Positions 55,676 through 64,000 of a stretch of 64,000 nt of DNA are shown here, piece by piece. Made by a program: the position numbers and the translations under genes. The notes below the pieces were generated by a model, which saw nothing but the letters and a program-made list of their open reading frames with translations, was not told where the DNA came from and ran no database searches. Position 1 is the first letter of the stretch, and the number at the start of each line of letters is the position of its first letter. The DNA is from a candidate division KSB1 bacterium (GTDB taxonomy: Bacteria; Zhuqueibacterota; Zhuqueibacteria; Residuimicrobiales; Krinioviventaceae): contig JAXHMJ010000001.1 in assembly GCA_034521575.1 (NCBI GenBank), positions 389,282-453,281 on the forward strand. The letters run 5' to 3'.

Positions 55676-55800
55676 GGTTCCCAAATTTCATTTGGGAACC
55701 CATTGCACAAGAAACTTTGTTTCTTGTCTCCCTTTACACGGCCTCTATACCCCACGCCCCGACTCTGTACTCCATCCCGCATATCAAATTATTCAAAAGA
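55676..55800 (+). repeat. Dispersed repeat, copy B
   Basis: About 125 bases in the same orientation as copy A (45948-46062). This copy keeps two perfect hairpins: GGTTCCCAAAT-TTC-ATTTGGGAACC (55676-55700) and ACAAGAAAC-TTT-GTTTCTTGT, followed by CTCCC and later CGCCCCGACTCTGT. Consecutive hairpins suggest a small non-autonomous mobile element. Confidence 0.72.
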
Positions 55801-56232
55801 ATACGTAATGAACAAGAGTGTTTATACGTAATGTCACGGGGAAAATGATCATGTATGGATAAACAAGGGGGCTCCTGCTGCGAGGGTTTCCTCCCGCCTA
55901 ATTTATTCAGCTCGGCCCGTTTGTCTTTTTACAGCCCGTTTTCATCGCACAGCAGATGCAAAATACAGCAGTGCCGGAATCCATAGTAATGTCCCATTCC
56001 CGCAGAGTTTCGGAGTGATTTTTTTGCAGTGCAGCATCCGCGTTATTTTAATCTATTTTAATGGGGGGCGGCATAGCTTTATTTAACAATAGTTTATTAT
56101 GGTTGCAACATTATTGGGAAATGTGTGGGAAAAATACGGGAAATGAAAATAATTCTAATTTTTTTAGTAAAGCTCAAGCAGGTAAAATAGTTGACATGTT
56201 TTGCTCATAGATGAATGACGTTCTTTGATATG
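55801..56232. other. Gene-free stretch
   Basis: About 430 bases between repeat copy B and the integrase pseudogene. No coding frame with family likeness, no clear hairpin and no RNA gene were seen. Confidence 0.6.
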
Positions 56233-57040
56233 TCAGGTTTTTGATGACCAGGGATTGTCAGGATTCATATCGAGTGGGCTGATGATCTCTTTGGGATGTG
56301 GGCATTCCAGCATTTTTGTATAGATCATGGTGGTTCGCACATCACTGTGTCCTAAAAGCTCCTGAACGGTGCGGATGTCATATCCGGCTTTGAGCAAGTG
56401 CGTTGCAAAGCTTTACCCCATGAGATAAGTAAGCATTTCCTTTTTCTGAATATATTTTTTTTAAACGTAAACTTTTTGATCTCATTTGTAATCAATACAA
56501 CCTATCTCACGGGGTAAACATGCGTTTCATGCAAATGATAACGACGGCAAGTTTCCGTGTCCGGAATGCGGGTTAACTGCTTGGCGGGAAGAAAGAACTG
56601 CCGGGCCAGTTCTTTGGCGCTGTTTTTGTATTTTCGTTCCATTTGATCGGGCATAAATACGCCGGCATAATTTTTCGACAGGTCATGTTTGTGCAGTTCT
56701 TTGACGCGACGCAGATGCTCCTGCAGATCCGGTATAATTTTTTTGGGCAATAGGACTTTTCTAAACTTGCGGCCTTTGCCAAATACGGTGAGTGTTCCAT
56801 TGTCAAAATCAAAATTATGTACGCGTAGATTGATAGCTTTGCTTAAACGCAAACCACAACCATAAAGCAAATAAATGCAAGAATATTGGATTTATTTTTA
56901 GCATGTTGTGAATATTTACCGCAAAAAACGAGGTAATATCGCAGCCACTTTAGAAAAGACGGGATTTTATCAACTGTTATTTTATTATTTTTTAAATATT
57001 CAAGGCAATGTTTTCTGATGGATTCCGGTATGTTTAGCAC
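56233..57040 (-). pseudogene. Integron-type tyrosine integrase (IntI-like), deleted and interrupted
   Basis: From GTG 57040 the N-terminal domain reads SIRKHCLEYLKNNKITVDKI and FLKWLRYYLVFCGKYSQH, then joins directly, with a frame change near 56880, to LLYGCGLRLSKAINLRVHNF of the catalytic domain; the stretch between is deleted. The catalytic part includes LRRVKELHKHDL and CRRYHLHETH, typical of the IntI-specific insert region. After that a 107-base TIR element is inserted, and the rest ([35 protein letters not shown] in two parts) continues to TGA at 56233. The segment with the second catalytic His/Arg block before SFATHLL is missing. Inactive. Confidence 0.82.
56412..56518. mobile_element. 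MITE-like element, 107 bp, inside the integrase pseudogene
   Basis: The ends are 16-base inverted repeats with one mismatch: TTTACCCCATGAGATA at 56412-56427 and TATCTCACGGGGTAAA at 56503-56518. The interior is AT-rich and non-coding. It separates HLHETH from SFATHLL of the integrase. No clear target-site duplication is visible. Confidence 0.7.
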
Positions 57041-57068
57041 CCCTGTTTTCGTTTATCATTAAATTTGA

Positions 57069-57093
57069 AGTGCTAAACGATCTATTTAGCACT
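57069..57093. promoter_or_regulatory. Inverted repeat upstream of the integrase pseudogene
   Basis: AGTGCTAAA and TTTAGCACT are perfect nine-base arms seven bases apart. GTGCTAAAC occurs a third time at the integrase start codon (57040). This could be an operator or an integrase-binding site; function unknown. Confidence 0.4.
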
Positions 57094-57244
57094 CAAGCGG
57101 AAAAAATTTATTTGAAAAAAGCAAATATTTTTATTGATTTTATAAACTATTTTGAATAGTTTCTTTTGAATTCTCATCAGAAACTTTATACTTACTGGTT
57201 ATGTGGTATAAAGCTTAACTGTTCTAATGTGAGGAGGTCAGGAT

Positions 57245-58894
57245 ATGAAAAAACTTATGAGGTCATTTGTTCTATTAGCATTTTTATTCTTTAAATTCGG
57301 TGCAACGAGTATAGTTATAGGCCAAGTAGAGATCCCATGTCCAGATTATAGTAATTCAAATACAGATTGGTGGCTGTATCAATTTCAAGGCTATCCAGAC
57401 TACACAAATCATAATTGTGGGCCCGCCTCAGCTGCAATGGTAATTAATTACTTAAAAAATAGAGGAATTACTACTACTTATCATGAAGTCATCTCAATTG
57501 ATTACCCGGATGTCCATTGCTATGCGAGGTGGAATTATTGTCAAGGTAACGGACACCACGGTGATTCAACTTGGTTTGAGAATTCAGATTGGTCTGTTCC
57601 AGGGGCCAAAACTGCCCAAATTCAGAATGCTCTTTCATTTGAGGGTATAGAATCACGTACTCTTACAGGATATGATTGTCTAAATGATGGAACAGGCATA
57701 AATAATATTCAAAATGCACTAGACCAAGGGAAACCTTGTATTTGTCTTGTGGCTCCAATGTATTACAGAGATGATGTAACAGAATATTTTAGCCATTGGA
57801 TAACTGTTTATGGTTATGATGATAATCATATATATCTAAATGACCCAGGATATCGCACAGGGCAAGGATTCAAAGCTAATAAATCTGATTTTGGCAATGC
57901 TTTATGGAAAGTACAAGAACTTTCAACCATAATTATTGTCGAACACACAAATATTAATTCTGATCTTGTTGCTTATTATCCTTTTAATGGCAATGCTAAT
58001 GACGAAAGTGGACACGATAATGATGGTTCTGTGTATGGTGCTACTTTGACGACCGACAGATTTGGCAATGCGGATTTCGCTTTTAAGTTTGATGGTCTGG
58101 ACGATTATATTAAACTTGACCAAAACCTAGATTTTGATCACGAACAAGAACAGACTATTTCAACATGGATCAAGGTTGATACCATTATAGGTTATAGAGG
58201 AACAATTTTCTCATCTGCTAACTCTGGAATATGGCCTTTTGGTCAGTATTTATTATTTATATATGATTCCTATCAAGTTCAATACCATGTTAGATATCGC
58301 GAGAATTTTAATCAGATTTTAATAACTGATGAGAGAATTAATAATGCTTGGAACTTAATAACGGTTTCAAAAGATAGTCTAGGCATACTAAGGGCTTACA
58401 TAAACGGTCAATTAGTAGAAATATTCGAATCTTCGCCTGGTTTTAATACCCCTGACGTATATTTTGAAACAGTGATAGGAGCATATAGAAAATTAGATGG
58501 ATATACTAACTTTTTTTGCGGCTCTATTGACGATATTCGAATCTACAAGCGAGCTTTGTCAGACGGAGAGGTTCAGACCTTATATAGCGAAATAACTGAA
58601 GTTACTAAAAGTTCTACTATGGCCCCATCTAAATATTCTTTATATCAAAACTATCCGAATCCATTTAACAGTTCGACCGTAATTTCATATACAATATCAA
58701 ATCCAGGTTTCGTTACTTTGGAAGTATATGATTTACTTGGAAGAGAAGTTCAAACATTAGTAGAAAAATTTCAAGAGACGGGTATATATTCAGTGAATTT
58801 TCATTCGGATAATATTCCGAGTGGTATTTATTATTACAAATTAAAGCTCAGAAATAATTTTATAGAAACAAAGAAAATGTTACTTATCCGGTAA
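57245..58894 (+). CDS. Secreted C39-like cysteine peptidase with LamG domain and T9SS sorting domain
   Basis: The protein has 549 residues: signal peptide (FVLLAFLFFKFGATSIVIGQ), a papain-like C39 domain with Cys in NHNCGPASAAMVINYL, His in EYFSHWITVYGYDD and Asp in YLNDPGYR, a LamG/concanavalin-like domain (about 240-450: DLVAYYPFNGNANDESGHDN, FCGSIDDIRIYKRALSDGEV), and a T9SS type A sorting domain (YQNYPNPFNSSTVISYTI, VYDLLGREVQTLV, GIYYYKLKLR). It is likely a surface peptidase that binds sugars or proteins. Strong GAGGAGG site. Codon and base use are visibly AT-rich compared with the region left of 45 kb, which points to acquisition from elsewhere. Confidence 0.9.
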   Translation: MKKLMRSFVLLAFLFFKFGATSIVIGQVEIPCPDYSNSNTDWWLYQFQGYPDYTNHNCGPASAAMVINYLKNRGITTTYHEVISIDYPDVHCYARWNYCQGNGHHGDSTWFENSDWSVPGAKTAQIQNALSFEGIESRTLTGYDCLNDGTGINNIQNALDQGKPCICLVAPMYYRDDVTEYFSHWITVYGYDDNHIYLNDPGYRTGQGFKANKSDFGNALWKVQELSTIIIVEHTNINSDLVAYYPFNGNANDESGHDNDGSVYGATLTTDRFGNADFAFKFDGLDDYIKLDQNLDFDHEQEQTISTWIKVDTIIGYRGTIFSSANSGIWPFGQYLLFIYDSYQVQYHVRYRENFNQILITDERINNAWNLITVSKDSLGILRAYINGQLVEIFESSPGFNTPDVYFETVIGAYRKLDGYTNFFCGSIDDIRIYKRALSDGEVQTLYSEITEVTKSSTMAPSKYSLYQNYPNPFNSSTVISYTISNPGFVTLEVYDLLGREVQTLVEKFQETGIYSVNFHSDNIPSGIYYYKLKLRNNFIETKKMLLIR

Positions 58895-59047
58895 AGTGAT
58901 ACGATCAGATTAAACCATCCATGGTATTTTGATATTATTTAAAGCTTTGGATACCAGAAATTAAAATACTCTTTTCAGCATTATAAACAGTAAAAGGTAG
59001 TGACTGACTAATTCGATGAATGCTCTCCTTATTATTCTTGATTGTAT

Positions 59048-62000
59048 TTATTTCAACAATGTCATTTTGCACATCTGGGTAAACTCTCCAGCTTTTATTT
59101 TGTAGACATAAATGCCGGCCTGCAATTGCTCTGCATTAAATTCCTGCCTGTAAAAACCGGGTTTTTGATATTCGTCTACAAGTGTTGCTACTTTTTCACC
59201 CAGGATATTATAGACTTCTAGTCGCACATGAGTTGCTTTTGTTAGATGGTATGTTATGATCGTGCCCGGATTAAATGGATTGGGGTAGTTCTGATGCAGT
59301 GCAAAAGTTGCGGGTGGATTTACCCGGAGCGATGTAACAGGCGAATAGGAAAAAGAAGCATCCAGATTGATTTGTTTCAAACGATATATATATTCACCGG
59401 GTTCACTGATAGTTTCGTCCATATATTCATACACAATCATGCTATTAGAGGTTCCATTGCCTTTTATAAAGGCGAGCTTTTCCCAATCTCCACCTTTTTT
59501 ATCATTTGCTCTCTGGATATCAAATCCGGCATTGTTCGATTCCGAACGGGTTGTCCAGAGTAATTTAACATGTTCGCCAACTTGTTCTGCATTAAATTGA
59601 ATAAATTCCACAGAGGTAGCAATACTGCCTTGTAAAGGAATATTGATCTGTGAATGATCCGGATCATTGCATGCCAGATTTAATAATGCCGTTTTATCAC
59701 CCGCTGAGGTGGGCGAAAATCCAATGTTCATAGTATGAGTGGAGTCCTGTTCCAGATTGAATGGAGCTGCCCCGCTTTGAATAAAAAACTGACTTGAATC
59801 CGCTCCTGTTATTTGTGATTTTGAAACGGTGAGTAGTGCTTTACCGCTGTTCAGGATGTGAATAGCGCTGAATTGAGAACTGCCAATCGCTGTATTATCA
59901 AACTGGCAGGCCGTAGGAACAACATGAACCTCGGGAACATACTCAATACCGTTGCCAATTAATGCAATTTCTTCCTTACTTTCGTCCGGATCGTCACTGA
60001 CGATATTCAGTATGGCATGTTTTTCACCGGCTGATGTCGGAGAAAACTGGATGTGCAAATCATGTGATTCATTGACAGATAGTGAGAAACTGGCATGATT
60101 ATTGAAAAACTTGAATTGATCCGAGTGATCGCCCGAGATTGATAGGCTTGTTACATTTAGTGTTGAGCCACCGGCATTCAGAATAGAGAGCATTTCTGTT
60201 CTGGATTCCTCGATTGCAAGCTCTCCAAAATTTATTTCATATCTGCTAATGGAAATCTCCGGTGGTTCAGCCTCTCCGGTTCCAACAAGAGTCAGTACTT
60301 TGGGATTTTCATCCGGATCATTGCTGTAAATTTTGAGATATGCAGTTTTTTCACCGGCTGTTTGCGGACGAAATGAAATAATTAATTCATGAGTGTAATC
60401 CGGATTAATGCTAAAAGAACCAGCCCCCTCTTTTATGGAGAATTGGTCAGATTGATTTCCATCGATTGAAACGCTGGAAATATTTAAAGATTTTTCACCC
60501 GTGTTATGAATTGAAAATGAATGATCTTTTGTTTCATTAACTTTGACAATCCCAAAATGATAACTTGATGGTGAAACAGCGATATCGGGCGGATCAAGTT
60601 CTCTGGCTTTGATAAGCACCACATAATTGCTGATATGTGTACCATCAAAGACAGCCCCCGAGGCTTTGTTTCCGCCAAGTTGAATAGTACCGCTTTGAAA
60701 CTCCTTTTCCCATAGATACAAGCGTTCCACTTTAACTTCCGAAACACCGATGCTTTGACCTGTATTGGAGAATTGCTGTGTAATCCAGCTTGGTTTGCTG
60801 ATTGCCCGGCCATCATAGGCTATATAGACAGTAACATCACGACTGGCATCAAATGAAATAAACGGATTCGATGTTTCTTCCTTGTCATCATTCGCTGTTT
60901 GAATCCAAAGCAATTTTTCAAAGGCTGCGGGAATGTTCGAAATAGTATAGTCGCGGTCAATGTAATATGGATCTCCTTCATCCAAAGAGTCAGCAATATA
61001 AGTGCCTGGTGACAGATTAGTGATTATATTTGTTTCAGGTTTTGGTCGTGCGGTCAACGAAACGGATACAGTCTGAGGACTATTGGACGCATTTGAATCT
61101 TTTATGGTAATAACAGCACTGTAATTTCCCGGCGACAAATCGGACGTAGTATAATGAATGGTAATGATGTCGCTTTCACTTGCCAATACGCCTGAATTGG
61201 GAGTGCAGGATAACCAGGAACAATTATCACGGATGCTATAGGACAGCGTACCGCCGCCTGAATTCGAGATCTCAAAGCTTTGATCCAGAGCGTTATGACC
61301 CACAATACAGGTGTTATTCAACGTTTGCGGCGATCGGGAAATTTCCGGATCTTCCTGCGCCGATGTAATCGTGAAATAGTGGTCACTTTGATCAATAGGA
61401 AAACCATCATAATCAGATATTTTAATCAGACAGTTGGATGATGGTTCGTTAGGAACAGTCCATAGATATTGCCCGTCATCGGATGTGCCTGATACAATAG
61501 TATGCCAACTTGTTCCAGAATTTGTCGAATATAGTATTGTGACCGCCCCGCTTGTTCCTTCTGAATCCCATCTGATAGAATGCTGACTTTTAACCTGCCA
61601 GGTTTCACCACCATTGGGACTAGTGATTGAAATAGCAGGTTCTGAGGTGATTTCAAAATATTCACTGCTCTCCGCTACAGGACTACCATCAGTGTCTGAT
61701 AGTTTTACAAGGCAGTTTGTTGAAGGTGTATTGGGAATCGTCCAGCGGTATTGCCCGTCATCCGATGTGCTTGATGTAATAATTGACCAGTTTGCACCCG
61801 CATTTGTAGAATATTGTATTTTGACTGTACCGCTCGTTCCGCTTGATTCCCATTCGATCAATTTTTGCTGTCCGACTTGCCAGGATTCTCCACCATTGGG
61901 TTGGATTAATGTGATATAATCATTTTGACTGATTTGCACTGTTATTGTATTCGACCAATTAGACACCACACTGGTATTATGCTGACTCCTGGCACGGGCT

Positions 62001-64000
62001 TTGACGGTTTTGCTTCCCGGGCTGGTGAAGCTATGAGACCGCGTCGAAGAACCCCAACTCGAAAGAGTTCCATTATGCCAGTCGAATTGATATTCTACAC
62101 TATGGTCTAAATTGCTTGCCGCACCGCCTGTAGAAAATGACAGGCTTTCTCCGACCTCACCGGTGGATGGACCTGTCGGTGTTGAGGGGGTGGAAACTGT
62201 TTCCATGGTTTCATCAAAATAGGCTGTCACTTGTTTATCCTGATCCATGATTACGGTTTCAAAGTTTTCAGCCCCGCTTAAATCGCCACCCCAGTGGTCA
62301 AATTGATATCCTTGGGCACCAAAGGCCTGGAGTGTTACGGATTCATTGTATTCAAAATTTGTCTTGTCAGGTGATTTGGCAACCGTTCCACTGCCGGCCG
62401 GATTAACGGCGATGGTTAGATTGCAATATGATATGGATACGGTTTTTGCACTCGACCAGTCAGAAACCACGTTTGTATTGACCTGGGAACGGGCTCTTGA
62501 CTGAATTTGAAAGCTTCCGGAGCTGTTATACGAATGATTGCGGGAAGACGCACCCCAGGAAGATGTATTCCCATCCCCCCATTTATATTGATACTCGACT
62601 GGATTTTCCAGATTGCTGCTGGAACCACCGGTTGAGAAGGACAGGGGTTGTCCGACTTTGGCGGTTGAGGGGCCGCTTGGACGATTGGGTACAGTAACAT
62701 ATTCTTCTTGCTCAATGGAAAAACTAAAAATATCTGACCAATTACCTATGGGTTTACCTGAACGGACGCGCCAATAATAGGTATTCCCTGGATTCAGACT
62801 CTCGTCGATTTGAAAATATGTATTTAAAATGTCATATTGAGTTTTTACTTTATTACTAAAATTAATATCTTTTGCTATCTCAAATAGATAGTTTTCTGCA
62901 CAGGAAACTGAATTCCATTGAAATGTGGGTTGAGTTTCCGAGATATTAGAATTGTTATTTGGAAATTCTAATTCGGGGGCATTCAAACCATCAAAATAAA
63001 AAGTCCATTCTTCAGAATAATCCGACCATTCTCCGTTTACGTAGGCTTTGACTTTCCATTGGAATTCACCCTCATCCTTAGGATGATAGTCGTAGCTTGT
63101 ATTGCCATTAGAAGAACCAGATTCAAAACTTGTCCATCCTGGTGCTTTGATGTATATTTTGTAATTTGAGGCATTAGGTACTGGTTCCCATTCGAAAGTA
63201 ATTTTGCAGGATTGATGGCTGTTATTATTAGGATATAATAACACTGGCTTTATTGATGCAATAGTTTCAAAGCTTAGTATTTCACCCTCTGCCCATCCAC
63301 TGTTATTTTTTGCCCATGCACGAAAATAGTATTGAGTTCCAGGATTGAGATTTGAGAGATTAAACCAAAATAAATCGCCAGACACATTAATATCACCATA
63401 ATAACTTGAGCTAGGATCGTCTGATACCCAATTATCTGAACTCCAATTATTATCGTTTTCACTTGTTCCCCAATCAAATCTTCTTTCAGTTATATTTGAG
63501 CTGCCATTATCTGTGATTTTGGCATTGAGAATAGCAGCGGTTTTAATAATCGCCGATGCAGGTTTAGTTTCTACGGTAGGTATTTGTGCAGAACTCCCAA
63601 AATTAAATGAATTATAAAAAATATAAGAGTAAAGATAATTGCCACCATAACTGCCTCCCCAGGTAGCTCCGACATATGGAGTATAAACATACAAGTCTGC
63701 AGTTGCAATATTTGTTGGTGTTACAAATATACCATCTTCAGAAAGTTTTGTAATATCAACTCCCCATCCAATTTTTTGTCCGAATGTTTCAATTTCCTGC
63801 CAGTTTTTTCTTAATTGCCATGTTCCAGCATTTATTTGTTGTGCAAATCCATAGAAACTTGGATCTTCATAACCCATTGCCTTTAATAATACTCTATCAT
63901 CAGGTTTAGAATTCATGTAGATCAAGGATTGTTCTTTTTGAAGAGTAGTAATTATAACTTGAGGATTAATTTTATCAGGTGTTATGTCATAACTGTGATA
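59048..64000 (-). CDS. Giant multidomain T9SS-secreted protein, 5' end beyond window
   Basis: The frame is open to base 64000, so more than 1,650 residues are seen and the start is outside the window. Near the visible N-terminus, INPQVIITTLQKEQSLIYMN and YGFAQQINAGTWQLRKNW match a domain known from secreted peptidoglycan-active or glucosaminidase-like proteins. Then come FN3-type domains, two PKD-like units (VGQPLSFSTGGSSSNLENPV and VGESLSFSTGGAASNLDHSV) with an InlB-type beta-repeat (FDHWGGDLSGAENFETVIMD) between, two repeats of the GGESWQVGQQKLIEWESSGT type, a BACON-like domain, four choice-of-anchor D (SPD-2-like) domains, an FN3-like unit and a T9SS sorting domain (HQNYPNPFNPGTIITYHL, VYNILGEKVATLVDE, GIYVYKIKAG). 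Likely an adhesin or a cell-surface hydrolase scaffold. Confidence 0.88.
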   Translation of the reverse strand, partial: YHSYDITPDKINPQVIITTLQKEQSLIYMNSKPDDRVLLKAMGYEDPSFYGFAQQINAGTWQLRKNWQEIETFGQKIGWGVDITKLSEDGIFVTPTNIATADLYVYTPYVGATWGGSYGGNYLYSYIFYNSFNFGSSAQIPTVETKPASAIIKTAAILNAKITDNGSSNITERRFDWGTSENDNNWSSDNWVSDDPSSSYYGDINVSGDLFWFNLSNLNPGTQYYFRAWAKNNSGWAEGEILSFETIASIKPVLLYPNNNSHQSCKITFEWEPVPNASNYKIYIKAPGWTSFESGSSNGNTSYDYHPKDEGEFQWKVKAYVNGEWSDYSEEWTFYFDGLNAPELEFPNNNSNISETQPTFQWNSVSCAENYLFEIAKDINFSNKVKTQYDILNTYFQIDESLNPGNTYYWRVRSGKPIGNWSDIFSFSIEQEEYVTVPNRPSGPSTAKVGQPLSFSTGGSSSNLENPVEYQYKWGDGNTSSWGASSRNHSYNSSGSFQIQSRARSQVNTNVVSDWSSAKTVSISYCNLTIAVNPAGSGTVAKSPDKTNFEYNESVTLQAFGAQGYQFDHWGGDLSGAENFETVIMDQDKQVTAYFDETMETVSTPSTPTGPSTGEVGESLSFSTGGAASNLDHSVEYQFDWHNGTLSSWGSSTRSHSFTSPGSKTVKARARSQHNTSVVSNWSNTITVQISQNDYITLIQPNGGESWQVGQQKLIEWESSGTSGTVKIQYSTNAGANWSIITSSTSDDGQYRWTIPNTPSTNCLVKLSDTDGSPVAESSEYFEITSEPAISITSPNGGETWQVKSQHSIRWDSEGTSGAVTILYSTNSGTSWHTIVSGTSDDGQYLWTVPNEPSSNCLIKISDYDGFPIDQSDHYFTITSAQEDPEISRSPQTLNNTCIVGHNALDQSFEISNSGGGTLSYSIRDNCSWLSCTPNSGVLASESDIITIHYTTSDLSPGNYSAVITIKDSNASNSPQTVSVSLTARPKPETNIITNLSPGTYIADSLDEGDPYYIDRDYTISNIPAAFEKLLWIQTANDDKEETSNPFISFDASRDVTVYIAYDGRAISKPSWITQQFSNTGQSIGVSEVKVERLYLWEKEFQSGTIQLGGNKASGAVFDGTHISNYVVLIKARELDPPDIAVSPSSYHFGIVKVNETKDHSFSIHNTGEKSLNISSVSIDGNQSDQFSIKEGAGSFSINPDYTHELIISFRPQTAGEKTAYLKIYSNDPDENPKVLTLVGTGEAEPPEISISRYEINFGELAIEESRTEMLSILNAGGSTLNVTSLSISGDHSDQFKFFNNHASFSLSVNESHDLHIQFSPTSAGEKHAILNIVSDDPDESKEEIALIGNGIEYVPEVHVVPTACQFDNTAIGSSQFSAIHILNSGKALLTVSKSQITGADSSQFFIQSGAAPFNLEQDSTHTMNIGFSPTSAGDKTALLNLACNDPDHSQINIPLQGSIATSVEFIQFNAEQVGEHVKLLWTTRSESNNAGFDIQRANDKKGGDWEKLAFIKGNGTSNSMIVYEYMDETISEPGEYIYRLKQINLDASFSYSPVTSLRVNPPATFALHQNYPNPFNPGTIITYHLTKATHVRLEVYNILGEKVATLVDEYQKPGFYRQEFNAEQLQAGIYVYKIKAGEFTQMCKMTLLK

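Noticed and set aside
54971-56494. A shared 16-base string (ATCTCATTTGTAATCA) at 54971-54986 and 56479-56494
   Set aside because: One chance 16-base match is about expected in a window of this size, and the first copy is explained by GH105 coding sequence.

Overview
The window looks like chromosomal DNA from an uncultured or little-studied bacterium of the Fibrobacteres-Chlorobi-Bacteroidetes wider group, most like Calditrichota / candidate phylum KSB1. The main evidence is that at least six proteins end in a type IX secretion (T9SS type A, 'Por') sorting domain with the YPNPFNPxT / LGQxVATL / GxYxYKL pattern. These are the carbohydrate-active enzyme at 336-3313, the M1 peptidase, the subtilisin, the beta-helix protein, the C39-LamG protein and the very large protein at the right edge. 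This rests on family knowledge, since there is no rRNA or ribosomal protein gene to fix the lineage.

Layout. 0-3.3 kb: a cut-off secreted protein and a frameshifted secreted glycosidase-like protein. 3.5-6.4 kb: ECF sigma factor, its membrane anti-sigma factor and a GWxTD/TPR protein in one operon. 6.4-8.1 kb: an ECF-transporter S-like membrane protein and a frameshifted trypsin-like protease. 8.2-16.8 kb (minus strand): an eight-gene operon with an outer-membrane protein, two long TPR proteins, a small exported protein, ExbB/TolQ, two ExbD/TolR and a fusion of FHA domain, membrane segment and TonB/AgmX-like C-terminus. It resembles a dedicated trans-envelope energy-transducing machine. 16.9-21.5 kb: membrane EEP hydrolase, ferritin, a second ECF sigma factor, glycosyltransferase, small Cys-rich protein and a Tat-exported superoxide dismutase. 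21.5-28.1 kb: glutamate synthase gltB-gltD behind a good sigma-54-type promoter (gltB has a one-base frameshift). 28.2-31.9 kb: a MacAB-like export operon with adaptor and two permeases but no ATPase gene. 32-36 kb: an amidase, small secreted proteins and a membrane coiled-coil protein with an FtsK-gamma-like winged helix. 36-42.8 kb: a compact seven-gene minus-strand operon (cyclophilin, subtilisin, patatin, TrmH-type methyltransferase, small membrane protein, M1 peptidase, CTP-dependent polyprenol-kinase-like protein). 43-45.5 kb: priA.

45.5-57.2 kb is an accessory region. A pectin-degradation locus (TonB receptor, T9SS beta-helix protein, GH28, pectate lyase, GH105) lies between two direct copies of a roughly 115-125 bp dispersed repeat. 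It is partly decayed: GH28 has lost its catalytic middle, and GH105 is broken by several frameshifts and stops. Mobile-element debris surrounds it: a three-member palindrome cluster, an IS91-type transposase remnant, a broken tyrosine recombinase joined to the 3' half of an initiator-tRNA gene that carries a palindromic insert, and an integron-type integrase with internal deletions and a MITE-like insertion. 57.2-64 kb is visibly more AT-rich and encodes two large T9SS-secreted multidomain proteins.

Five otherwise intact genes each carry one apparent single-base indel (at about 1084, 7821, 25930, 29986 and 34698). Assembly or sequencing error is the simplest explanation. The most distinctive intact system is the FHA-TonB/ExbBD/TPR operon; the most unusual DNA is the 45.5-45.9 kb palindrome cluster and the 55.3-57.1 kb recombinase/tRNA junction.
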